From Datnioides undecimradiatus (Eukaryota > Chordata > Actinopteri > Lobotiformes > Datnioididae), in NCBI GenBank assembly GCA_008933995.1, contig WARS01000043.1, forward strand, positions 2,408,001-2,472,000: a stretch of DNA of 64,000 nt, read 5' to 3'. Below the pieces are notes generated by a model. The model was not told the origin of the DNA. It saw nothing but the letters and a program-made list of their open reading frames with translations, and searched no databases. How positions within the stretch are numbered: the first letter of the stretch is position 1; the number at the start of each line of letters is the position of its first letter. The position numbers and the translations under genes are program-made. Positions 12,528-26,010 of this stretch are shown piece after piece.

Positions 12528-14344
12528 CTGTCAAAAACCAAACAAGAACGGTGAGTAGTCCTCTCCAACACGCTCGAGGTTCAATACCGGTTGGCCAAGA
12601 CAATACATCAAGTCCGGCATAATTAGTGTAGACAATGGGAACCGCAAAACTGTCGCTGGTTTAAACTAAAGCTATCAATACGTGCCTTACACTCGGCAAA
12701 GAGATTAGATCTCCCTTTGAATCAATTAAGGGGAAATAGACGTCATGAGGAAATCAAGATAAAGAAGACAAAGAGCCAATATATTAAGGCAATTAAAGCG
12801 AGGGCTTTGGATTAATTAGGCTGAGTGTCTAAGTCAAGCAACTGTGATGCAGCGAAGAGATTACATCTTAAACAGCTTCCTCACACCCTCACAGAGATGC
12901 AGGCCAAATATATTTGTTTAACGGAGCGAGAATACTCACTTTTCACCCCCGACGTAACAGCGTTTTTAATAATTCATCGCGCCGTTTAAAAAACGAGTTT
13001 GACCTTTGTGCGACACGAATTACACAAAACGGGAACGGCAATGCTCAAGGAAGCAAAAACACGGGGGAAAGACGCGGGGATGTTTGAGCTGGTGCTCTCA
13101 TATCGCCTGACACAAGGTTTAACACACACACCCAAAACACACAAACACACGCGCACAGGCTTTACGTTGAAATCTGCAATGTGTTTACTCCGTCTTATTT
13201 CCATCCCTCGTCTTTATCTGTATTTATGCCCGCGCTTCTTTGTGCGGCGCGTCGCAAAAATCCCCTTTGTTCGAAGCGCTTTATAAATAAATTTGACTCG
13301 TCTTGACTTGACGACTTTCGCAGGCAAACACCGAGCTGTGCTTTCTAAGCCGTCTCAAGCCGCCAGAGCCTGCTCATCATCCTGCAGCGGGGCGAGATGA
13401 CTGACAGCAGGACGGTGACCCCGCTTCCTTGTTCTTCTGGAGTGACACTGAGTCAGACAACAATGGCACTGTTGTGGCAGCTCTGTCGGCCCTCGTGCTT
13501 TTCACTGGAGGTCGGGAGGTCGTGCCGGCAGAGCGGCGTGTCACTGTGATGCGCCGGACAAAGATGGAGCGTTAAAACTTTTATTGTTGTGACTTTATGT
13601 GACTTTTTATTGTCTGACACCTGCACATTTCCTCTGAAACTGTCGCTTTTTTTTTTTATTAAACCTCCAGCAGACATGAGGACCGTAGTCTGTTCATTGT
13701 ATGTGATTCATGCCGACGGAAGTATAAACTTTCAATTAGAGGAACAAATATCATAACAGCTGTGGTATTCATATAATTGTCTGCCAGATTCAATGCCCAG
13801 TCTCCAGACTCTCTCTTATCCTTCGGAGACGTTGGCATTTAGAAAACTATGTTCTTCATCAAACTCTGAGACAACTTTGATAGAATTTCCTTCTTCGCAA
13901 TTTGATCGAGCTCATCCCGTTGAATGTACAAACACGTCGAAGTCAAATTGTCACGACTGAGATGCACAGACCGGCTAATTAGAGCACATATTTGCAGGAA
14001 ACGTCTACAAAGAATAAGTCATAATGCAACATGCTAGAATAACGCTGTCGCTTTAAGCCTTAGTAATTGGTCTGTTTCCCTTCAGAACAAAGCTTTTTGG
14101 CTTTTGTAGATGAAATGTCTTGTCATGCCGGTCCCTCCCTCCAGTCTCTGTCAGCGGAGCAGGGAGGGGGCATGCAAAGTGCCTTGATAATCCAGTGGGC
14201 ACAGATCTTTTATTCCAAATTGTGAATTTAGCAAAATCAAAAGATTTCTGAACTTGGCAAAGTAACTGTTAAACTGCTGCCGATGATCAACAGCCATGCC
14301 AAACCCCTGCAGACATCTTACGGTGGTTTTGTGCTACAGGGCAC

Positions 14345-14369
14345 TTTTTTTTTTTTTTTTTTTTTTTTT
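14345..14369. repeat. poly(T) run, 25 nt
   Basis: Twenty-five T residues in a row. Read on the minus strand it is a poly(A) run, but no retrotransposed sequence is recognisable next to it. Confidence 0.9.
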
Positions 14370-15316
14370 GCCTCTTTAATGCCATCATTTTCATCCTCTA
14401 TGCATTTCTAAACTTTCCAGATCCAGGTAGAAACCCTGCCGGCAGCTGCTGCTGCTCCACTTCTCTGCTAACACAGTCTTTTAGCCACGCTAGGTGGATT
14501 ACCATATCCGCTAGCACAATCAATCAAGTTCTGTGTGGCTTCCCGGTGTTAAATGGGTTATTAATGGACTAACTTTTGCAGGATGCTGTGTCAGAGACAG
14601 AGACATATGCGCAGTTTTAAGAAGTTTAACGGACTCATACAGAACAGTTCCTCGCAGACATTTAACTCATTATGCTCTGCCACAACTGCAACACATATAA
14701 ATAACCTTCAAGTCTGACTCATTAGTAATCTTATTGGGAACTGAGATCTGTTTCTAAAGTGCCAACTATGCTGTTATTATGCCTCAGAGTTAACTGGGCC
14801 TGGTGACAGGCAATGAAAATGTAGAAATGGCCACTCTCCTGGCTGATGGTCTCGCTTGCTCATGTAGGTCATGCAGAGGCATTGGTATTAAATTGAGACA
14901 GTTGCATAACCAGTTTTCAAAATCCTTGCAGCTGCTTTAAAAAGAGCAGAAAAGAGAGTGAAAGAGAGATAGAGCCAAAAAAAAAAACCTGCTGAATTGA
15001 ATAATGCACATTTAATTGCCCCTGTTCACGGCCGGGCTGCACTCTGAGCTTTTCCCTGAGTATCTGTGTCCATCGGTCAGTTCCTTTTCTTGTCAATGAG
15101 TGTATTTTGCCTTTCATCTTGTGCAGCATTACTGTTAATAGAGCTCCGGCACATAAACGCAAACCACACAGATCAATGGTAAGAAGGCAGGACTGAACGC
15201 AAAAGTTGGACCATCATAGATACCTTTAAGAGCAAAAGCTCACCTGTTACTGATGTTTACATGTATTGTATTATTGAGTTGTTGTTTTAGTAGCCTGTTT
15301 AAAACGTGCATTGTTG

Positions 15317-15343
15317 TAGATAGATAGATAGATAGATAGATAG
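15317..15343. repeat. (TAGA)n microsatellite
   Basis: Nearly seven units of the tetranucleotide TAGA, followed by an AT-rich tract to about 15510. Confidence 0.95.
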
Positions 15344-16076
15344 TCATAAATTGTGCAAACAGCATGTATCAACATGAGAAAATAAAGTAAAAATGAACAT
15401 AAAATTAAATAAAGTTAAATAAAATAAGGTGGAGTAGGATAGAAAGTAAGAGTATATAAACATACATACACATACATATGCGTATATACATATACATATG
15501 CCATATACATGAAGTTCTAGCATTAACATGAAGAAGAAGAGAACCAGCACACATGGTGTCATGAAACCTAAAATGTTATTTAACAATGAGACAAAAGGCA
15601 GATATATATTGTAATACACGCAGACTTGTAATGTACATGGTCCTTCGTTTGAATGACGTCCACTATTGTGTGAGCATGTCACATAAAACTATGCGTGCAC
15701 AGCTCTTTGTGCGCGAGTGTGAGAGTGCAAGTTTGAGTAAATACTCCCGGGCCTTATTTATTAGCCCCCGAAAGCACAAGAGACAGAAACAGTCTGGAAG
15801 TTTTCCCTGGACCCCCTCAGGGAGTGCCATCATAACTTTGGCTCGCGGTTTTAAATTCCCCAGAGCACGTCTAAGCTTTGGCATTGACTTTCAAATGAAG
15901 ACTACCTATTTCCCACTATGTACACAATGCATCATGTCTTGACAAGCTCACAGCCGCTCTCCTCTAACCCCCCCGCAGCCTCCACAATCCGTCTCATTCA
16001 GCAGATTTTTGCCAGTCAATGCACCGGGCAAGCATAACAATAGAAATGTCCATACAGCCCCTCTCACAATTACCAC

Positions 16077-16096
16077 GTGTGTGTGTGTGTGTGTGT
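16077..16096. repeat. (GT)n microsatellite
   Basis: About ten GT units running into TATATA. Confidence 0.9.
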
Positions 16097-17900
16097 ATAT
16101 ACATCACCCGACTGCTGCGATACACAGGGAATTAGCTGGGTTAGAATAAATGCACATATTTTAATTTACAATCAGCTGTCATGCATGTTTAAGCGAGTCA
16201 TAAGTCTGGAAAATAGGAATACATAATTAAACATGCCATACATTTCCCTGACATTATGCGTGATTTTCCCCCCAAAAGGCCTCAATTCAGGAGCACTCAT
16301 CTCCCACACGACTATTAGTCAGCTTAGACTAATTCTGACTTATTGCTGATAACTCTTCAATTTACAACTTTCTAATTACAGCCGGCTTGTCTCAAACGTA
16401 ATTAAACAAAGCCCTTGAGACATCCAGGAATTCTGAATATGGTCGACGGTCCGCTGGGAACGCTGAGTTTCCTCAGTTTTTTCCAGAAGACGGTACAGTA
16501 TGAGCTACAGCACAGTCCGGACCAGACTGAGAACATATAGTTTTAACAGTCACGACACCATATGGCACAAGTTAAGTCACTTCAGCCTTTTGCAAAGAAG
16601 GGCACCAAGTCCTCTAGCAGCCCCTGCCAACGCTTGCCTCGAGCATCTGTTTTGCAGTGCTAGTTCCTATATCTTCCTTTCCTTTCGTTTCTCGAAATAA
16701 GATTTATCTTATTTCTCTGCAAAGTTGGGGAAAAAAAACTCAGGCCTGTACAAGAAGTCTGATTTCATAAGCTTAAAAACAAATATCAATAAATTCCATC
16801 TACATCAGGAAAAAGCTATTGGTTCAGATTTCCAAGCAGGGACAATCAGCTGCTACACTGACAACGGCTTTTTAGACTCATTTGAAGAACATTTTATTGG
16901 AAAATCATTACTAACAGTTTATGTAAGGCACGCCTGTTAAGACTAAATCATAGTGTGAGGCAGCAACGGAGTAAAAATGTGGAATCGACCCAAAAAGAGA
17001 ACTAATACATTCACTATTTTTCCCACGTGGTGTGCAATTCAGCTGTCTGGAGTCTTGATCTCTGTGCACCCATCAGCTAAAGCTATAACTTTAACCTGTT
17101 TAAACTTCCTTTTCTCACCACTTATCCATACTCTCATATTTGTAGTGGTTATTTTGAGTGACTTTCAGAGCCTGGAAGAAGTCATCAACTAATGAAAAGG
17201 GAAAGAAAACAAAGATTGGATTCATATCTGCAATGTTAAGCATCACCTTTGTGTTGCAGAGTTGATTTTATTAGTTCTTCTTCTGTTCGTGCATCTTGCA
17301 AAACCTCACACTTGTCTAATGACACCTGGTGGGGGTCCTGACCCACAGGCCGGGACCACCGCTCTCAGCTTGGTAACATCAACATGCTGTTTACAGACGC
17401 TGCATCATTCATAGCTGTTTAATCCGTTTCTTACAACTATTTAAAGCTGAATCTGTTCACGGCCACCGTTTTTATGATGACTCCCTTTTGTTCTCCATTA
17501 ATTTCACTGCATTTCTCCCAAGTTAAGAGTGGGGTAAACCTCTCCAAATGAGGAACAAGGCAGCATGCATGCTCCGTCGTGTAACCCAAGTGGCCAAACA
17601 ACCCTATGTGAGAGCTATGAGAGACCTCATTAAGGTCAGTGGGCTGTTGACTCGCATTACACGAGCCGTGAACCAGACCTCCTTTTAACCCGACATAAAA
17701 ACAACTTTGCCAAGAATGTGACATGATTAAACTACTGAAAGTAGTCGACATGTAACGTAAACACCTCAAACATAACATATTCTGGATGCTTTCCATTCAC
17801 TATCTTCAATTCACAGGTCAAGCAGTTAATATTCATTTTGTCTCTGGCTGTTGCATCTTTCAAGCGCTAGACATCCCGTTTATGAAATAAACAAGGTCAC

Positions 17901-17930
17901 ACTCCTGCCACATTAACTCCTGCCACATTT
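17901..17930. repeat. 15-bp tandem duplication
   Basis: The unit 'actcctgccacatta' is present twice, head to tail, with one difference at the end of the second copy. Confidence 0.85.
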
Positions 17931-18604
17931 GTTTATCTTAATCATATTCTTGTGCTGCCACAAAACAAACTGATGACTGATAGAGTAGGAGCGACGTGGC
18001 AGGGAAAAAAAACTACGAGCATCCCTCGCAGATCATTTGAAAACCTAAGCCTGTTCTGGGAGATGAACAATTTTCTTTACATTATTCTGAATACTTTCTT
18101 TAAATGCCATTTTTGCAAAATGCATTTGAGACCTGTCAAGTGTTGAAATGACATTTGAAGAGCCATTCATCATTTTCCTGTGGCAGCAACTTTTCAGCCC
18201 TTTGGCAGATTTTTTTTTTCTTATAGTATAAAATTCAAAGTGTACAAGGAGGAAAATAACCACTTTTTTCCCTCCCATTTGTTCACTGTTATTTATCCAC
18301 TCTGCTGAGCATGCATGCGGTTATACCACAATCACCCTGCTTCAAAGTCAGCCAGTCTTGGCCATTTATACCAGGGAGGGGTTCAGCACAATCAGAGGTG
18401 TTGTACAGCTGTGCTGCTTAACAAAAGCTTGGGCTCCTTCCTTAGCACTTCCACTGTGGCGTGACGTCCTGTCATACCCTATAATTTCAGAACAAATGCA
18501 GCATTACTTTTAGCTTTTTAAACAAAGTCTTTTCTATGCATTCACAATCTATTGTTTGAATAAATGTGGCGTTGGTGTGTCTGCTGGTGCTGGTGTGCCA
18601 CCTG

Positions 18605-18800
18605 CTAGTGGCAGAGGTGGAGAAAGCACTCACATCTTTGAAGCAGTCACAATAAGTGTAAAACTGTTAAATGTAACACCCTGCAGGCAAAATACATTAT
18701 TGTATTAAAGTATACGTTATTATGATTACTAATGCATTTATTTAAAAGCATAATTTTAATACTGCAAGTGTTAAATCTTTTTTGAATCTTTTTTTAATAA
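18605..18800 (-). repeat. diverged copy of 'agtacttttact' composite repeat
   Basis: It begins 'ggcagaggtggagaaagcac', the reverse-strand form of the usual end of this teleost repeat (a ggtgg..aa..agtactca-like border). The AT-rich body that follows has the expected words in degraded form. Other copies in the window are at 36373-36790, 42590-43150, 52650-52745 and 58140-58268. Confidence 0.45.
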
Positions 18801-19049
18801 ACATCTTAACAAAGTCTTATTTACCAGTTGTGATGCTCCAGAGGCAAAGTATCACAGTAACTGACAACGACACAGCTTAGCATGCTAACTCTTCATGAAA
18901 AGAGTCCTTTTAAATGATTTTACATGATGTGCTTTTAGGAAAATCTCGCAACTAAACAATGTCAACTTTACACCAAGGTAGTAAAGGTTGCTAGTATCCC
19001 CGGCAGCGTTACTTATCACAGCTTCACTGCATGCTACAACGTCAACGTG

Positions 19050-19420
19050 TTAGCATTAGCGCTAAACAGGTAGCAGCTCGCTGCGGACGTAGCTGTGAAC
19101 GTACCGTTGTGACGTCGGCGACGTCCTGACGCAGGACCGTTAAGTGAAAGTAGAAAGTAAGCAAAGTAAACAAATCCATGTGATGCGCCACTTCTTTGCC
19201 TTTCTGTCCTAATACAGTAGTTAATGTTAAAAGAGAAGAAGCGAGAGACCAAATAGAGGCAGGTAAACGTGACGTAATGACTCACACGGCAGGTGCAGTA
19301 TTCTCGGTTACACTCAACAATGCGAGAAAATCCAAGATGGCGCAGAATATCTGCGGTATTAAGCTCGGTGCTGCCGTCGGTGGCCAGACTGATGCAATTA
19401 AAGCTGCGCCCAGAACATAA
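19050..19420. promoter_or_regulatory. promoter-like CpG/CRE/AP-1/YY1 cluster
   Basis: A locally CpG-rich block in otherwise AT-rich intron. It contains TGACGTC (19110-19116), TGACGTAA (19270-19277) directly abutting TGACTCA (19278-19284), and AAGATGGCG (19334-19342), the YY1-type element often found at transcription starts of broadly expressed genes. The ATG inside the last motif opens a 27-codon frame ending at 19420. Function is inferred only. It could be an internal promoter, an enhancer, or the start of an unannotated plus-strand transcript. Confidence 0.35.
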
Positions 19421-22400
19421 AATACTGTACACACCACAAAAGCAATATATAATATGATATTATATAACTAACTTCATATACATACATTATAGGTGCAGTA
19501 TAGGTCAAGGAACTAAATAGTGTCAATGGGGAATCTGATAACAGTGTCTCTCAGCGCTGTGTATTTATCTAGAACATATATTTTTTCACTTAAGTAAATT
19601 GTAAATTGATATAGTTTTACAGTACAAGGTAGGGTCAGTCAGTCTATTCAGTTTTTTAAAATATGTTTTATTCATTATTGTTATTCTTTTCTATTCACCT
19701 GTACATCCACCATTTACCTGTAGTATATTCTCTAAGTACAATGACCTGCAGTATAAATATGTCATATTGTGCACTTTTTGTTTGTTGTTTTGGTTTTTTT
19801 TGTGGGGGTTGGTCTCCCTACCATTACCCAACCTAGTACTAACCCTGAATTACAGCATTCTGCAGTCGTCCTTAAATTATAGTACTGTGTCTATGATCCT
19901 CTCGCTCTCTGTTGTTGCACTTTGCCACTTTGATCATAAAAAGTATATAGGACATAATAACTGAGTATTCATAGTATTACACCACAGACAGTGCCTTGGA
20001 TTTATAAAAACACAGAAAGGTTAGGCTACAGATAGGTCAGCTGTTAAGTGACACATAAACCACTATGTGTTTGATTTAAATACAAAACAAGTCAGACAGC
20101 AAGATAAGTTTTCGATGCAAGCTGAGACTTCACCGCTCCACCGGGGGTCGGACCAATCGGCCTCGTATGAGAAACCAATGGCAGCTACGGGCCTGGTTTT
20201 GTGGTGTAACAACAATCATGCCTCCTAAAGTTAGTGTAGATGCTGTTGTCGTATCAGCTCTAACTGGAAAGAATTTCTTAATTGGAAGAAGAGCAAACAA
20301 AGACTGAAAATGAGTTTTTTTTTGCTTTTCTCTCGACTGGCTTCAGCAAGCTTCATATGGTTTGTCAGTGTGACTGGTTGAGGTTGGCCCGTGATAGACA
20401 TTGATAGACAGATGGTTCATCCAGTCACCTGACAAGTAGTTTTTTTGAAAGTGCTTGCCCTTTTCCAAATAGTTTCCTAGGACGACTCTCCAGATGGTTA
20501 TGTGTAACAAACCATCTGGCACATCAGATTTGACTGAGGTTTTCAGAGGTTCTGAATATAGAATGGTGCGCACTAAACAACGACTTCAGACTAAATGAGT
20601 AGCCGTAGCTAACCTTATTCATGTTGTCAAGCTCTTCTAGTTGGTCCAAAAAAATAATAATATCTTCACCGCCTGCCCCCAGCCCAGTCAAAATTAGGCC
20701 CTCCTGTGCAGCTGAGAAATTGGATTTCAGTAGGGGCACATGGGCTTGTTTCAACCTGCGGTGATGCACTGGTGCTCTCAGTTTGGTCTGTAAACCAATG
20801 ATTTCCTAGAGAGGCTTGTTCGAAATTATTCAAATTGTCAGCGAGGTCACTGGAGGGGAACTTGAAGTCAGCAGATAAACTGCTCTGCCCTCACCCCCCC
20901 ACCGTCCTCTCTCACATATGCTTCAGCTGACACATCCCTGACCTCCTGTGGGCAGATCTCTTTTAGCACGCTCAGCGGTATTTCTATGTACAGATCAATT
21001 TGGTTGGAGTACTACAGTTTGTCTCGGAGATATCTGGAGAACACTGGAGCATCTGCTGTGTGTTTGCTGCCCAAGCACCCTGCTGCAGCATGTCTTATTT
21101 GGCAGAGTTATCATGGCACTTCTCATACTCATACATCCCCAGCAGCACTGTACACTGATAAAGGACTCCTTCAAGTTCAAAGCACGTCCAAAACCACAGG
21201 CGACACACTTCCCCCTAGGGTAGTGCTTCCGTTTGGTCCTTGTTCTGCTCTTACAAACGCAGAAAATGCTGTGCCAATCTCTCAGATGGAGCAGTTCCTT
21301 ACAACAAAGGAACAGAGGGATGACTTTGAATGTCATACATGGCTAAATGAGTATCTCATATACTATTCATGTTATGTCCCTGCATGGTGTCGGCATGAAT
21401 CATTTTGGAGAATTCCTTACACCCTACGACTGGTTTGCTATTATTTGGAGGAATCAAGCAAACACTAGCTGCCCTTGTAGTCCTCACACTTGTGATGTGC
21501 ATGAAAGTGAAACACTTGAGGTTTTAAAAGGATATGCTGAGAATGCTTTGCATAGGGCGAGAAAAAGCTTTTCACTACGGTTTTGTGCAGGAGTTAAAAA
21601 AAAAAAATCAAATAAAAAATCCAGCACCTCCAACAGACCATGCTACATTTCTTCTTTTTTTTTGCAAGACTTGCAGTCAGTGAGTCAGTTAATAAATGCC
21701 AAAGTGGGTTCATAAAAAGGGGCAGCGCTTGCCTAGAGGTTAGAGAAGTTGGATGGTGGATGTAAGGTTGTAAGCTTATATGAATCCCGTATAAGCTCAG
21801 AGAAACTGCGTGTTTGAAGTAAAGGGGCAAAATTCTTTTTTTCAGAAAATACTGCTGAGAGTCCCCCAAGGCAAAGAACTCAGCCCCAGATATCTACTAT
21901 GAAACTGCAACCTGGTCAACGGTGCAAACAAGGGAGCGAGAGTTCCCTTCATACCAGGGTTGCCCAAATTGGCCAACCATACTGTGGCCAGATGTTTCTA
22001 TCAAAAAAACATAATAAATAGATATGAAAAATACTATTTTACTGATTTTCATAATCTGAGCACACACAGTGCAGACAGGTCAGTTGAGTTTCACTTTTGT
22101 TTCGTTGCTATATCTTTTCATATGAGTTATAATGTGATATTTGACCTACACATTATAGAGAAGAAGTGACTTGTAACAGCATGTGTAATAACTAATATTT
22201 TAATTATAACAGTTATTTATTTCACAAGTCTCATACTTGCAAACATAGATCACAATTTAAACAGAAGCGCCACAGCCTGTGCAGGTTCAGCATGTATGCT
22301 AAAACCCATAAATCAAAATTAATCTGTTTTTTTTTTTCTAGCCACCTTTTTAATAATGAAACCTGTACCAAAAGCCCTCCATTGCATCTCAGCTCACTCG

Positions 22401-25400
22401 CAGTAATGCTCCCAAAACTCTTCAATTCCCTTCCAGGCTGTGCAAATCAAAGCTGTTAATTAGATAACCTGTGCTGGTAATTCTGTGATGGCACAAAGCA
22501 GGATGAATGTGAGATTGTTTATTGTTAATTTCAGGCAACAACAGCCAACCTGTTTCCCTGTGTGTTTCCCTGATCTTTGCCCAATGCATTTCCCCTAAAA
22601 GAGATTAATTATTTCTAAAACACACTCAACAGCACCTGTGAAGAACAGTCACTTGTTTTTAATGGCATTTCTTAATCCATATTTAATTGATATATGTTCT
22701 TATTTCTTTTGGAACAAATACTCTAATTACTTTGTTTTAAATGTCCTCCCAAAAGCTGCTCTATGTGTAGAAAAACATCGAAAAACTAAAACAATCCCAA
22801 CTCAAAGCACTCTTACTAGGTTTCTCCCAGAGCTTTCAGCTGTTTCACGGCCCTCCACAGCAGATGTGGAGCTTGAACTCCGTTGCCATGGTGATGGATT
22901 TGTTGGCATTTGAGCTCAGTGGCTGTAATGATTTCATCCTTAGCATGTTTCAGACTTCTCATGCGTGGCAGAAGGCTTAGGAGTAGGACCCTTTTTTCCT
23001 TTTTAGAAAGCGCTAAAAGAGCTGAGGATCGACTGGGTATAGTTGAAAGATTCAGGAAAAGCTAATAAGTGGACATTTCTGAATTGTTCAAATTCAAAGT
23101 GTTGTTTTCCAGGTAAGAACAAAAACTGATGAAGAGCAATAAATTTGTCTTAAGGCCACTTTTCGCAGTCATAAGGTAAAGGATTTTAAATCATATATAT
23201 TGTTTTGCTGCAGTTTTAATCCTAGTCTTTTACTACCGTGTTTTATAGCTGAGCTGTTAAATATAAGTACAGTGCTGATCTGCCATCTTTGTTTTTTGGC
23301 AACAACGTGGGGGCGACGTAATCTATGTTGTAGAAGTTGGGCAGAGCACTTGCCAGAGATCACTTGTATATTAAATCTGGCCAGTACCGTCAAATCTTTA
23401 TACTTTGATGTTCGCTTGATAAAATTTGGATTTTCTGTACGTTGTTGCTGTTTCATCTACTCAGAACGCTGTGACTGTCGCTGCACATGATAACTGCCCC
23501 GGTCCTTCTGTTTATTCCAAGCTGTTGGAGCAGCTGGAAACATAAAACACATTGCTTCCTGTGTGCCAGAGGATTTTCCTCCAAAGCAAACAACCCTCTA
23601 CTATAAACCAGGTGCTTATAGCAGAAAGCTGCTATGAATGAGGTATTCTTTGACTCACAATCCTGTGATTATCAATCGGCAAAACTGAGTAATATTGCTC
23701 CCTATTTAACCAGGAAACTTGCAGCTGTTGGACCAAAGCTCCTGCCCCATCCAAGAACTATTTCAGCTCCTAAAGTCATGTTTTTCTGATGGTTCGTGGG
23801 CTAAAAGGTGGAGTTTTTACAGTAGAAGGCTACTAAAGGTCACTGACTGGTCTGGAGGCTGCTACAGCGTGTACAGCATCTATTCACTCAGCAAAGAAAC
23901 ACTGTTTTTCTGTTAGGGGGATTTCATTTACTGTTATTGATGGGTGAGTTATATATCTGTTTTTCTAGCCACTTTAACCACGAAGCTACCTTGCAGATTG
24001 TTTTAAAGAAGAAAAATAAGGTCAATTGTGCACGCTTCCCTTTCTGCAGCTGCATCTCTAATTTGTACCATTGTTAAGAGGCCGAGGAGGCAACTTTCGG
24101 TCAGTTGGTTCCTGAATTAATCTCCTGGGATCATTCGGTCAAAAAGCCCCATTAAACCCAAATTTCTACATCTAAATATTTGATTATGACTTTAGCGGCG
24201 CTGAACCAGGACTAAATGCTGAGCTTTTATTGATTTCAAACTCTGACACCACGCCTCTCATCCGCACTTCTTTTTTTTTTTCAGAATAATGTGGCGACAT
24301 GAACGGTCTTGTCATCTCCCCAGAATGAGGTGGTTCGGAGCCACCTCCTGACAAAAACATCATTGTGTAATCACCGGCCATTCATCTAAAATGACACGGT
24401 GGCAGATGTTTTGGTGAGAGGATGTACGGCGTCTTTTTTTTTTGCCACGAGAGCACTTCCTCTGCAGACGCCCAGCTGTGCCGGCAGCTGTATCTGCTGA
24501 CAGCTAGCATGGATTCTGCTTTGTGTGCAGCCTCTAATTTCTACTGCGATCTCCACATTTGGAGAACGCATTTGCATTCAACATATTTAGCTCATGGTTC
24601 TACACAGACCCAAGTCATGTGTGACCTTCAGCTTACGCTCCAGTCTTTTACACCATGAGGAGAGAGGGTTTTGACTGACGGCTGTTTAAAAGCGTGAAAC
24701 ACCCGGGTCGATGACACCTGAGGGGTTGTAATAATTTTCCAGTTGATTTGCTTTCCTTTCAACTTTTACTAGAAAGAAAGAGATCAGTGTTTTCATGACA
24801 GATTAAGTAACTCAAGCTCACCTTAAAGCTGCCTTCTTAACAGCAGTCTACTCTTAAATTGTTTAAATGGGTATAATGCCAGCGGACGTGTAAGACTTCA
24901 TTAACTGTATCCTGGTTTGTGCCATTCACAGCAAGATAATGAGCAAGAGTGGCTATGAGAAAGGAGCTGAAAAGGGCTCCTTTTTGAAAAGTATGACTGT
25001 GCTTTCTTTATTTCTTTTCATCTGAGGAGCAATTTTCAGAGAGGGGATTTCTTTGTGGAGCTTAAATTGGGTCCGGTTAGTTGAGCCAAATCTGAACAGG
25101 CCTCAAAAAGCTGAGGCCCAAACCTGGCACAGCTGTAATCATCTCTCAAATATCTTGGATCTGATCCAAATAAGAGGCACTTGAGCTGCCTAATGTCCCC
25201 CCATAATCACCATGATATATTAAATATGACCAGTTATGTTAATGAGCTAATTCATTAAGCTAATTAATGAATTCCCTTAATGAATAACCATTAACCTGTG
25301 TATATTAAATGTCAATGTAATCGTCATCGTATAACATGTAGATGCGAACATCAGCTCTTAATACTGTGAAGCACTCTTTGCTTCTCTTCCTGAGAGGTTC

Positions 25401-25794
25401 TAATTGTTGGATTTGATTGAATCACGACACGTAAAAAGCAGAAAAAGTATATTTCACCTTAAAATTATAGCTATTAGGGTCGTATTTCTTCAAGATATTA
25501 AGAAAAACAACTTGGGACAACTGCTAAAAACACAATTATTCAGAAACACTGGCACATTATTATTATTTTTAGTCTATTTTCATGTTCAAGCATCTATAAT
25601 CAGTATTTTTATCACAACGTCTCAAATGACAGTGTGAAAACAATGTGAAACGGGTCGCTCGTAGCGATGAGCAAACCACCTGAACAGACACGTTCCCCTT
25701 TTACTTTGTGGAGCTTCACGGCATTGTTTGGCTGTTCAGCAAGTTTTTACTGTTTTGATTCACTCTCATCGATTTCAGCTGCAACAGGCAGCAC

Positions 25795-26010
25795 CTTTAG
25801 AGAAAAAGCTATAAAAATCCTCAGCAGTGAACCCAAGACTGACACAGAGACAGACTCACTGGTGAACATAGTGGAGCATTTAGCAGCTGAAGAGCCAGAT
25901 ATTTCCCTCAAGGGGTTGGTAAAAAACCAAAAACGGGCAAAAGCGAGTCAGATCAGACTCACATTCATCATTTGTTCCAGAAATATGACTTTGAATAAAT
26001 GATAATGTTG
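25795..26010 (+). repeat. dispersed repeat, 'gcatttagcagct' family, copy 1
   Basis: It shares 'atagtggagcatttagcagct' and 'aagagccaga..tttccct' with the copy at 47085-47275 (which is inverted), and the core with the copy at 57775-57925. The apparent open frames here are products of the repeat. The element class is not known to me; no terminal inverted repeat or poly(A) tail is evident. Confidence 0.7.

Noticed and set aside
19034-19432. 132-codon minus-strand open frame over the CpG patch
   Set aside because: It is antisense to the CRE/YY1 cluster and has no domain or initiation context. The promoter-like reading of the DNA explains the base composition better.
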